From positions 6,643,744 to 6,707,743 of the forward strand of contig NC_068935.1 in the NCBI RefSeq assembly GCF_023091745.1: a stretch of 64,000 nt of DNA, written 5' to 3'. The notes under the pieces were generated by a model that worked only from the letters and a program-made list of their open reading frames with translations, did no database searches and had not been told where the DNA came from. The first letter of the stretch is position 1, and the number at the start of each line of letters is the position of its first letter. This document shows positions 33,256-43,637 of the stretch, in pieces. Source of the stretch: Budorcas taxicolor. Its lineage: Eukaryota > Chordata > Mammalia > Artiodactyla > Bovidae. Made by a program: the position numbers and the translations under genes.

Positions 33256-34810
33256 AATAACTATGACACCAAAACTCATACATTAAATCTGCAAGCAAAT
33301 GTTATTGAAATCCTGCTAAGTGCAAAGTCTGAAAGTCCATTTGTTTTGCTTATCCATTCTTCTCTATTATGGTTTATTTTTATGTATCTGAAAGTTCTGA
33401 CCTATTAGAAAGTACAGGCATAATCTTTTAATTTCTAGCCTAACTAGTAGCAATGGTGTTAAAAATCCAAGATGAGTCATTTTTCTAAAATTATGGGACT
33501 GGAAACTTTAAATTCCTAATTATTATATTATCTAGATTGGTGACACTATATAAACAAGATGCTACAAACAACTGTGGCCCAGTTTAATAGCTACATGGTT
33601 CATGCCACACTTTCCAATTTCACTGATGGTTGTGTTAGCAGGGTGGATTTGAAAAAGAAATCTACTTTCCTCTATTAGGTCTACTGCAGAAAGAGGTGAG
33701 TTTACTCTGATAGGATTTGGCTTTAACAAGTTGGTTTTACAATGTTACTATTATGGCTTTTAGTTAATTTCTTTTCCTGTTTAGTTTGCCTACAAATTGA
33801 TTTGAGGACAACTTTTGAATTTTTTTTTTTAAATATATATACAGGTAAAGAAGTTAAGTTTGCATGCCTATCATGTCTAATATCATCATTCTCTTCCTGG
33901 GAAAAAGGCATAAATATACCCCTTGCATGGTCCCATAATAACTTTGACCCAATTTTTATAGAATCTTGGAATAAAAATCATCAGGTTCTGCAGATCTGAA
34001 TGCTGTGTTTATATCTAAAAGCTATAGCATAGTCAGCATCATCATTTTGTTTCCCTTGATAGTTAATAGAATTCTACAATAAGATTGTTTGTAGAAAAGG
34101 AAAACAATGTTTTCATTTGGTAGATCCATTTTTTTTTTCTACAGAGTAGCTTGGTAGGAAATGGACTTAAATAACAATGAGCCAAATTTTCTAACCATTG
34201 GATTAAGCAATAGTTCTAGGTAGACACCTGAAGCACTGGCAAAAGATGATTCACTCCCTGCTATTCTTGGAATGAAAATATGTGTTTTTTGTCTTACAAA
34301 GGGAAACTTATGGTAACTTGTTTCCCAGCTTTTCATATAATCAAACAGCAAAAGCATCCAAGAGAAATACTTTTCCTTTACTCAGTGCCTTACTAGATAA
34401 TTCTCACTATGAACCTTTTAATGTGCCTTTGTCTTTGAATTGTTCATTAAGTGTTTCAGCATTATGATTTTACATTCCTTAGACATCTACCAGGCCATGA
34501 TTTTGTTCTGTATTATAGCTATTTGGATGCTACTCTGTCAAATCCTTAATAAAGGGGAAACAGAAAACATGTTTTAACATCATCATTTCATAGTCCACAT
34601 TGTCTAACACATGCAGCTTAGTCAAATGTGAAAGGCCATTTGTCAGTCCAATATGCTGTGACTCATTGACCTTATTCCAGAACAGGAAGGAACCAAACCC
34701 GTCACTTATATGGCTATCTATATATAATGACAGATTAGAATCATGTGTTCTAGTCAGTCTTGATTGACCTTACAGAACCAAGAAACAAAAGGTGATAGGT
34801 TACCTGAGGA

Positions 34811-34915
34811 GATAGTATAGAGCATATAAGAGCTCAGGCTGTGTAATCAGACCAACTTGGGTTTATATCCTTTCTTTTCAACCTGCTCACTGAATGACCT
34901 TAGAGTGATCTAGAC
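34811..34915 (+). mobile_element. MIR SINE
   Basis: MIR-type blocks: TAAGAGCTCAGGCTGTGTAA, CCAACTTGGGTTTATATCC, CTGAATGACCTTA. Confidence 0.65.
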
Positions 34916-35943
34916 TTATGTTGGACTTGATCACAGAACAAACATTAATCAGCTTATTGTTTATCATACAGTCTACTAGTCCAACAGCAGAAGAAGCTTG
35001 AGTGAGGATATAGAAAGAGCTAAGGTAAATCCTAGGCTATGCATGAAAGGAGTCCTTTAGTTTGTTACATGAGTCTTGACTCAGCTATATCCCTTCCCTC
35101 TGATTGAGTTGCACTAGGGAGAAACCAACTGAAAATACTAAGAATTAATTATTAAGTCATGATTATATATTTATATCTTTCATACATATTCATCTATTTA
35201 GTTAATATTTAGTGCTTTAATTATTAAACTGTTTTTGAACATTGTTTACGGGATAATATTCTTTGGCAGCCAAAATATATTCTCAAGTATCACCAGTTGA
35301 CCGAGAATCAGAGCATTATAGAAACATAAGACTCAAAGTCCTGAATCCCTTGAGGTGTTTTTGAAGTCAAAGTCATTAAAACTGGTAAGAGGACAGAATA
35401 CTTTGCCATACTTAAAATGTCAAAATGTAATTCATTCCCTGAGAAGTTTAGTAGATGATTCTATATCAGAAAGTCCTTCATTGCAATACTGGAAGGAAAA
35501 TTAATAAAAATTCTCCTGTTATTTGGAAAGATATAGAAAAACTGTCAAAAACTTTTAGAGATTTGAAGTTAATCTCAAGATTATCCACCACACCATCAGC
35601 AAATTATGTTGAGTTAATTTGTTAAGCACCAAAAGAAATAAGAAAACACTGAAGGAACACAGAATTCAATCCTGTTTCACATTTAATGAGTGCATCTATA
35701 ATGTCCCACCTGTGAGCATAAAGGATCCAAAGTGAAGACAATATGATGCTTGCCCACAAGACTCTTATAATCTCAGGTTGGAAGGAGACAGCAGACTACA
35801 TCTTCTACATTTAAAGTGTACATATTTAACTAGATAAGTTGAGTGAGTGAGAGAGAGAGAGAGGAATTTGGCTGGTGTGCTAATCCAATTTGGCTTGCCC
35901 ACTAATCCATTTAGTTAGCAAAGGCCCTATAATTAGCATGATA

Positions 35944-36148
35944 ATGGAAGTCACTCAGTCATGTCCCACTCTTTGGGACCCTATGGACTGTAGCCTACCA
36001 GATTCCTCCATCCATGGGGTTTTCCAGGCAAGAGTACTGGAGTGGGTTGCCATTTCCTTCTCCAGGGGATGTTCCCTACCCAGGGATTGAACCCAGGTCT
36101 CCCACATTGTAGGCAGATGCTTTACCACCCGAGCCACCAGGGAAGCCA
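35944..36148 (-). mobile_element. Bov-tA SINE
   Basis: Complete antisense SINE from GGAAGTCACTCAGTCATGTC to GAGCCACCAGGGAAGCC. Confidence 0.94.
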
Positions 36149-36367
36149 TAATGAAAGACAGGAAACTGCAATTACCTTAGTCTCAGTTTCCACTTTCCTC
36201 TCACTGTGAACAGCTCCCTGTGCTGTCTGTGATTCTCAAGTTTAAGATTTCTATTTTTATACAGCTCTGTCTCTACATGCAAGCAGCTATTTCACCTACT
36301 ATTCAGCCTAAGGGATAACCTTTAAGAAGACATTTCTAAGGTGAATTAGAAACTAATGTGAGGTTTT

Positions 36368-36427
<60 letters not shown>

Positions 36428-36718
36428 TTCACTACCCACATAAGGTATAATTTCATGGTATAACTAAGTATGGATATGATCATAAATGTACACAAAGAGG
36501 GAATAAATTCTTCCCAGAGGTGGGGTCAATGAAGGCTTCAAAGTTGATGTGGCCTATGAAGAAAAGATCTCAAGGGCATGCTAAAAAGAAACCCAATTAA
36601 AGGTGTAGGGAAGGAAAAACATTTCCTTTATCCTCTTAGGATCTGGGGCTGGACCTGAAAATTACACTGACAGAAACAGATTTTCAGGATAAAGGCATAC
36701 AAATATATTTAATATATG
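36149..36718. other. Unassigned sequence containing an (AT)n tract
   Basis: Nothing recognised apart from the microsatellite at 36370-36423. Confidence 0.4.
36370..36423. repeat. (AT)n microsatellite
   Basis: About 27 uninterrupted TA/AT dinucleotides. Length is probably polymorphic. Confidence 0.97.
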
Positions 36719-36726
36719 ATTTACAT

Positions 36727-36892
36727 CAGGTGTCCTCAATGTCCAGGATCTAATGTCCTATGATCTGAGGTGAAGCTGATGTAATAATAACAGAAATAAA
36801 CTGCATAATAAATGTAATATGCTTGAGTCATCCCCAAACCATCACCCTACCCCAGTCCATGGAAAAATTGCCAAAAAGGTTGGGGACTGCTG
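36727..36892 (+). mobile_element. MER1-type hAT nonautonomous transposon
   Basis: The element begins CAGGTGTCCTCAA and ends TTGGGGACTGCTG, imperfect terminal inverted repeats. Internal blocks CTATGATCTGAGGTGAAGCT and CCATGGAAAAATTGCC fit MER1/Charlie. The 8-bp flanks atttacat (36719-36726) and ctttacat (36893-36900) match at 7 of 8 bases, the duplication length expected of hAT elements. Confidence 0.75.
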
Positions 36893-36900
36893 CTTTACAT

Positions 36901-37802
36901 GACACAGAAACCTTCATAAGGAAATGAAAACCCAAAGAAACAGTTAAACCTGAACATATTTATACTAAATTTGATGAAGGGTTGAAATTCATGGGAAAAT
37001 GTAATAGGATACAAGCGTATAAGGTAAGGGTTGTAAACTGAGGAAACTTAGAAATGCTTGCTTCTTCAGATTCCCATCTTCGGAGATAAGGATGCTCATT
37101 TTCTCCAGGAATAGAGAGGATACATCTCACATGAGGGTTTTATGACCTGCTTCAGGGAATGAGGGAGAAGTCAGAGAGCCCCTGTACCTCCTATTTCTCC
37201 AATTCCTTCAGCCCAAAATATTCCATATGTCAAGGTGCCATATTTTGGGGTAGCAGGTTCTGAACTCCATCATGGGCAAAGTGAACAGTTTATTATCAGG
37301 CAAACATACAAAGCACCCAAGACATAATGAGTTTAGGTAATATGAGTAGAATGGGATTGGTAGTGAATAAAACAGTTGAGGAAAGTTATAAGAGATAAGG
37401 CTGAAAAGCCAGGTGGAGTTAGACTGTTATTGTCCTTAAATGCCATGCTTGAGAAGTACAGTCTCTCCCCTGCAGGTGATGATCATCAGTAAGGATTTTA
37501 CGTAAAGTGTAGTGATAGTATCATATTTATATTTCAGAAAGGTAATCCTTACCTGCCACCTCATATTTCTGGCCTGGCAGAAGCTACTTCCCACAAGTAA
37601 GGAATAAAACCATGAGAAGAGAGTATCTTTTGGGAACAGTAAAAATACGAATATCTGAGTATTCACTTCAATGGCCAAAACCAATGCAGGTGAGCACAGA
37701 ACCATTTAGATATTTTCACCATACTTCCTAGGGCAGGGATAGTGATGACATTGGCATTTGAATACTTCTGTGAAAGGAAGAGCCTTTCCTGGGCAGAGGT
37801 GT
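36901..37802. other. No recognised feature
   Basis: About 900 bp with no gene or repeat family that I can identify. The antisense frame at 37436-37705 has no recognisable motif. Confidence 0.4.
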
Positions 37803-37882
37803 GCATGCCTACTTAGCTGTGTCCAACTGTGTGTGACCCTATGGACTGTAGCCTGCAAGGCTCCTCTGTCCATGAGACTCTC
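37803..37882 (-). mobile_element. Bov-tA SINE fragment
   Basis: Antisense SINE tail (TAGCTGTGTCCAACTGTG, ACCCTATGGACTGTAGCC) truncated after about 80 bp. Confidence 0.75.
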
Positions 37883-37921
37883 TTTTCACAGAGGCAGTAG
37901 GAATCAACTGCTACAAACAGA

Positions 37922-38133
37922 GAGCTTCCCTTGTGGTTCAGCTTGTAAAGAATCCACCTGCAATGTGGGAGACCTGGGTTCGATCCCTGGATTGAGAAGA
38001 TCCCCTGGAGAAGGGAAAGGCTACCCACTCCAGTATTCTAGCCTGGAGAATTCCATGGACTGTATAGGCCATGGAATCACAAAGAGCTGGACATGACTGA
38101 GCAACTTTCAAAAACAAACAAACAAACAAACAA
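37922..38133 (+). mobile_element. Bov-tA SINE with (AAAC)n tail
   Basis: Complete sense SINE (GAGCTTCCCTTGTGGTTCAG head; ACATGACTGAGCAACTTTC tail) followed by six or so AAAC units at 38110-38133. Confidence 0.94.
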
Positions 38134-38204
38134 AAACAGACAGAAGCCTAGAGTCATAGACTGGCATAGCTAGATGGAGAGCTAGTGGTTATTCAGCTTA
38201 GAAT

Positions 38205-38395
38205 TAGACAAACAATGGACTGCAGGCCAAATCTTGCCTTTATTTTTATGACCTTTGGATTTAGGATGATTTTCATTTTAAATAGGTTATAAAGGGGGAG
38301 AGGAGAAAAAAAAAGAAAAAAATATGACTAAGTATATGGCCTGCAAAGCCTAACATATTTTCTATCTGGTCCTTTACAGAAAAGCTTGTCATAGG
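38205..38395 (+). mobile_element. Internally deleted hAT-type DNA transposon relic
   Basis: GGACTGCAGGCCAAATCTTG at the left and GGCCTGCAAAGCCTAACATA with GTCCTTTACAGAAAAGCTTG at the right match the ends of a common mammalian nonautonomous DNA element. A related fuller copy lies at 39385-39682. The exact family name is uncertain. Confidence 0.55.
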
Positions 38396-38681
38396 CTAAT
38401 TTAACCTCTTTGTGTTATAGAGTAAAAAACTGATGCCTATTTATTCATCATATACATACACACACATATGTGAAATGGCCTTCTCTGAAAGGTCAATTTA
38501 TGCCCCAGACTAATTTTATTTTCAAAATAGTTAAGTTCACCTTTTTTTCTTTTGAGGGAATTGAAAAGGGCCAAATTTGAATGTCGATGAAATCAGGCAT
38601 GTTCTATGGTATATGGCATACATTTGTCACATTTTTAATATACCCTTTAACATATCTCTTTCCTATTCTTTGGTGTTGGTG

Positions 38682-38886
38682 GTAGTTTAATTGCTAAGTC
38701 ATGTCCAATTCTTGCGACCCCATGGACTGCCCCTGCCAGGCTCCTCTGTCCATAGGATTCTCCAGGCAAGAATACTTGAGTGGGTTGCCATTTCCTTCTC
38801 AAGGGAATCTTCCCGACCCTGGAGTCGAACCCAGGTCTCCTGCATTGTAGGCAGATTATTTACCAATTGAGCTACAAGGGAAGGCC
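38682..38886 (-). mobile_element. Bov-tA SINE
   Basis: Complete antisense SINE, from TTAATTGCTAAGTCATGTCC to GCTACAAGGGAAGGCC. Confidence 0.93.
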
Positions 38887-38899
38887 TTGGTAGCACTGT

Positions 38900-39350
38900 G
38901 TTAAAATACCCTAGGGGAATTATTGATCTTCTGTATAGTTTGGCTGAAGTTGATCCTATCCAAGTCCCAGGTACTGGAATATCTTACTGGTCTAAGCCAA
39001 TCAGGACATTTCATGCCTGTGGTCATGAGATATTGGAACAAGGATGGACACATGATAAAGCTCAGAGTACTGATTATCAGACTGAGTACTTTATGTTAAC
39101 AATTTTAGAAAGAAGAATGATCATTTTCTTTTCTGCTATATTTGAACATGGAAGAAAAACCCTAGAAATATGGACAGCCACCTTAACACAATCAGGACAT
39201 GAGAATGAAGTCAACATTAAGGAGAGGGTGGTCTGAGAAATTGAGAGACAGAGACTGATTATATTGTTTGGAATCCCTGCATCAATATATACCTGAAACA
39301 TATATTGCTACATTTTTGTTTAGGTGAATCGGTAAATTTCTTTTTTATTA
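38900..39350 (+). mobile_element. Possible ancient repeat, LTR-like
   Basis: Blocks such as CATGAGAATGAAGTCAACAT, GAGAGACAGAGACTGATTAT and a GGTGAATCGGTAAATTTC end look like an old dispersed repeat. I cannot name the family, and the + frame 38898-39236 is not a recognisable protein. Confidence 0.35.
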
Positions 39351-39384
39351 AGTTGATTGGCAATCTAAAACTTGTGTACAAAAT

Positions 39385-39682
39385 CTAGCTTACTGCTTAT
39401 TTTTGTACTGCTTATGAGTTCAGAATGGTTTTATCCATTTTTAAATGATTGAAAGAAAATAATATTATTTTTTGATACCTGCAAATTGTGTGAAATTCAA
39501 ATGTCAGTGTCCATAAAGGAAGTGCTATTAGAATGCAACCATGCTTATTCATTAGTGAATCATCTATGTCTGCTTTGTGCTTAATGGAAGAGATGAGTAG
39601 TTGTAGCAGACTGTATGGCCTACAAAGCCTGAAATATTTATAATTTGGCCCTTTACAGAAATCGTTTGCTGATCTCTGGTCT
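39385..39682 (+). mobile_element. hAT-type DNA transposon relic
   Basis: GTCAGTGTCCATAAAGGAAG, GAGTAGTTGTAGCAGACTGT, ATGGCCTACAAAGCCTGAAA and GGCCCTTTACAGAAATCG follow the order of the same family as 38205-38395, with more of the interior present. Confidence 0.6.
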
Positions 39683-39989
39683 AACTAAAATGGTGATGCC
39701 CAAGAGTCCTTTTCATTTAAACTTCCTATTGGTCTCCTCGGGAAATAATAATGGGCTTATTGAACTTTATAATTCTATCTAAGAGGAAGAATTGAAGTAA
39801 ACGATGGAAGAGAAGGGTAGGGGATCATTTCAATTCAGTGGTCAAGGAATTAATTCACTATCCTGTAAGAGAAATTGTCAGTAAGATTAAGGAGCTTGGA
39901 ATAAGTTGTTATGTATCATTCGGTGAATGTTTTCAAGGCCTAAGCCTTGAAGAAGCTGTTTTACATTCTCAGCTGTAGAGGGAGACACA

Positions 39990-42900
39990 CTGAAACCATA
40001 ATCACAGAAAACTAGCCAATCTGATCACATGGACCACAGCCTTGTCTAACTCAATGAAACTCAGCCATGCCATGTGGGTCCACCCAAGACGGACGGGTCA
40101 TGGTGGAGAGATCTGACAGAATGTGGTTCACTGGAGAAGGGAATGGCAAGCCACCTCAGTATTCTTGCCTTGAGAACCCCATGAACAGTATGAAAAGGCA
40201 AAATGATAGGATACTGAAAGAGGAACTACCCAGGTTGGTAAGTTCCCAATATGCCACTGGAGATCAGTGGAGAAATAACTCCAGAAGCAATGAAGGGATG
40301 GAGCCAAAGCAAAAACAGTACCCAGTTGTGGATGTGACTGGTGATAGAAGCAATATCTGATGCTGTAAAGAGCAATATTGCATAGGAACCTGGCATGTTA
40401 AGTCCATGAATCAAGGCAAATTGGAAGTGGTCAAACAGGAGATGGCAAGAGTGAACGTCGACATACTAGGAATCAGAGAACTAAAATGGACTGGGATGGG
40501 TGAATTTAACACAGATGACCATTATATCTACCACTGTGGGCAGGAATCCCTAGGAAGAAATGGAGTAGCCATCATGGTCAACAAAAGAGTCCAAAAAGCA
40601 GTACTTGGATACAATCTCAAAAACGACAGAATGATCTCTGTTCGTTTCCAAGGCAAACCATTCAATATCACAGTAATCCAAGCCTATGCCCCAACCAGTA
40701 ATGCTGAAGAAGCTGAACAGTTCTATGAAGAACTACAAGACCTTTTAGGACTAACACCCAAAAAAGATGTCCTTTTCATTATAGGGGACTGGAATGCAAA
40801 AGTAGGAAGTCAAGAAACACCTGGGGTAACAGGCAAATTTGGCCTTGGAGTATGGAATGAAGTAGGGCAAAGGCTAATAGAGTTTTGCCAAGAGAACGCA
40901 CTGGTCACAGCAAACATCCTCTTCCAACAACACAAGAGAAGACTCTACACATGGACATCACCAGATGGCCAACACCAAAGTCAGATTGATTATATTCTTT
41001 GCAACCAAAGATGGAGAAGCTCTATACAGTCAGCAAAAACAAGACCGGGAGCTGACTGTGGCTCAGATCATGAACTCCTTATTGCCAATTTCAGAAACAA
41101 ATTGAAGAAAGTAGGGAAAACAACTATACCATTCATGTATGACCTAAATCAAATCCCTTATGATTATACAGTGGAAGTGAGAAATAGATTTAAGGGACTA
41201 GATCTGATAGACAGAGTGCCTGATAAACTATGGACGGAGGTTCGTGACATTGTACAGGAGACAGGGATCAAGACCATCCCCATGGAAAAGAAATGCAAAA
41301 AAGCAAAATGGCTGTCTGAGGAGGCCTTACAAATAGCTGTGAAAAGCAGAGAAGTGAAAAGCAAAGGAGAAAAGGAAAGATATAAGCATTTGATTGCAGA
41401 GTTCCAAACAATAGCAAAGAGAGATAAGAAAGCCTTCCTCAGTGATCAATGCAAAGAAATAGAGGAAAACGACAGAATGGGAAAGACTAGAGATCTCTTC
41501 AAGAAAATTAGAGATTGCAAGGGAACATTTCATGCAAAGATGGGCTCGATAAAGACAAAAATGGTATGGACCTAACAGAAGCAGAGGATATTAAGAAGAG
41601 GTGGGAAGAATACACAGAGGAATTGCACAAAAAAGATCTTCACGACCCAGATAATCACTGTAGTGTGATCACTCACATAGAGCCAGACATCCTGGAAGGT
41701 GAAGTCAAGTGGGCCTTAGGAAGCATTACTACAAACAAAGCTAGTGGAGGTAATGGAATTCCAGTTGAGAAAGATGATGCTGTGAAAGGGCTGCACGCAA
41801 TATGCCAGAAAATTTGGAAAACTCAGCAGTGGCCACAGGACTGGAAAAGGTCAGTTTTCATTCCAGTTCCAAAGTAAGACAATGGCAAAGAATGCTCAAA
41901 CTCCCACACAATTGCACTCATCTCACACGCTAGTAAAGTAATGATTAAAATTCTCCAAGCCAGGCTTCAGCAACACATGAACCATGGACTTCCAGATGTT
42001 CAAGCTGGTTTTAGAAAAGACAGAGAAACCAGAGATCAAATTTCCAACATCTGCTGGATCATGGAAAAAGCAAGAGAGTTCCAGAAAAACATCTCTTTCT
42101 GCTTTATTGACTATGCCAAAGCCTTTGTCTGTGTGGATCACAATAAACTGCGGAAAATTCTGAGAGGGGAATACCAGACCACTTTACCTGCCTCTTGAGA
42201 AATCTGTATGCAGGTCAGGAAGCAACAGTTAGAACTGGACATGGAACAACAGACTGGTTCCAAATAGGAAAAGGAGTACGTCAAAGCTATATATTGTCAC
42301 CCTGCTTATTTAACTACTATGCAGAGTACATCATGAGAAATGCTGGGCTGGAAGAAGCACAAGCTGGAATCAAGATTGCCGGGAGAAATATCAATAACCT
42401 CAGATATGCAGATGACACCACCCTTATGGTAGAAAGTGAAGAGGAACTAAACAGCTTCTTGATGAAAGTGAAAGAGGAGAGTGAACATGTTGGCTTAAAG
42501 CTAAACATTCAGAAAATGAAGATCATGGCATCTGGTCCCATCACTTCATGGCAAATAGATGGGGAAACAGTGAAAACAGTGTCAGACTATGTTTTTGGGC
42601 TCCAAAATCACTGCATATGGTGACTGCAGCCATGAAATTAAAAGACACTTACTCCTTGGAAAGAAAGTTATGACCAACCTAGATAGCATATTAAAAAGCA
42701 GAGACAGTACTTTGCCAACAAAAGTCCATCTAGTCAAGGCTTAAGTTTTCCCAGTAGTCATGTATGAATGTATGAGTTGGACTGTGAAGAAAGCTGAGCA
42801 CCAAAGAATTGTTGCTTATGAATTGTGGTGCTGGAGAAAACTCTTGAGAGCCCCTTGGACTGCAAGGAGGTCCAACCAGTCCATTCTAAAGGAGATCAGT

Positions 42901-43172
42901 CCTGGGTGTTCATTGGAGGGACTGATGATAAACCTGAAACTCCAATACTTTGGCCACCTCACGTGAAGAGTTGACTCATTGGCAAAGACCCTGATGCAGA
43001 GAGAGAATGGGGACAGGAGGCGAAGGGGACAACAGAGGATGAGATGTCAGATGGCATCACCGACTCGATGGACATGAATTTGGGTAAATTCCAGGAGTTG
43101 GTGATGGACAGGGAGGCCTGGCATGCTGTGGTTCATGAGGTCGCAAAGAGTTGGACGTGACTCAGAACTGAA
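39990..43172 (+). mobile_element. Most complete BovB LINE in the window (about 3.2 kb)
   Basis: Contains the BovB 5' region (GGACCACAGCCTTGTCTAAC near 40032), a largely open endonuclease, the RT and the 3' end (GTCGCAAAGAGTTGGACGTG near 43140). The left boundary is approximate. ORF2 is open from about 40361 to 41575, then broken by frameshifts and stops; further pieces are 41515-41877, 41941-42198, 42195-42623 and 42760-42966. The RT YADD box is intact near 42405-42416, but motif A reads KAFVCVDH (usually KAFDCVDH), losing a catalytic Asp. Older type (TTCATTGGAGGGACTGATG). Confidence 0.95.
40406..41575 (+). pseudogene. BovB ORF2 endonuclease-RT N-terminal frame, 389 codons
   Basis: The APE-type endonuclease of BovB nicks target DNA for target-primed reverse transcription. 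Visible catalytic features are E25 in RELKW, Y94 in QAYAPT, D128 and N130 in GDWNAKVG, D195 in QIDYIL, and S220-D221-H222 in GSDHELL. The frame really opens upstream: codons just before Met1 read GTWHVKS, where BovB normally has Asn (codon cat, 40394-40396), and a TGA lies near 40359. Residues from about 235 enter the linker before the RT. The frame ends at 41575 through a frameshift. The endonuclease is thus largely intact but lacks the motif I Asn and an attached RT. Confidence 0.85.
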
Positions 43173-43220
43173 GTGGACTGTAGATGGAAGGAGTGAAAAG
43201 GTGACTTGTTTTCATTCTCT

Positions 43221-43413
43221 GCTGGGAAAGATTGAAGGCAGGAAGAGAAGGGGACGACAGAGGATCAGATCATTGGATGGCATCACTGACTCAGTAGATA
43301 TGAGTTTGAGCATGCTCTGGTAATTGGTGACAGACAGGGAAGCCTGGCATATTGTGGTCCATAGAGTCTCAAAGAGTCTAACATGACTGAGTGACTGAAC
43401 TGAACTGAACTGA
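43221..43413 (+). mobile_element. Second BovB 3' tail
   Basis: A 193-bp BovB 3' end with ACTGA tail, inserted about 50 bp after the larger BovB. Perfect 10-bp duplication ttcattctct at 43211-43220 and 43414-43423. Confidence 0.93.
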
Positions 43414-43479
43414 TTCATTCTCTACAATATTAGCTATTGTGCTTCAGTTTTATTTTCATATTATGTTTGATTCATCCTC

Positions 43480-43637
43480 AATACAATCATATGAGCTAAG
43501 TCATATTATTATTTTCACTTTTATGATGAGAAAGCTGAGACTTTGGCTTTCCTAGTTCGTAAGTACTAGAGCTGAGGTTTCCACACAAATTAATTGGGCT
43601 CCCAAATCTATGCTCTTTCTTCTATAACATGGGGTGG
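43480..43637 (-). mobile_element. MIR SINE, antisense
   Basis: Antisense MIR blocks: TTTTATGATGAGAAAGCTGA, TAAGTACTAGAGCTGAGGTT, CCAAATCTATGCTC. Confidence 0.68.

Larger units (their letters stand above)
32652..35940. other. Mostly unique sequence with small ancient relics
   Basis: About 3.3 kb free of Bov elements. It holds a short L2 terminus (33185-33255) and a MIR (34811-34915). Otherwise I recognise no gene, exon or repeat. Short open frames lack family signatures. Confidence 0.45.
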
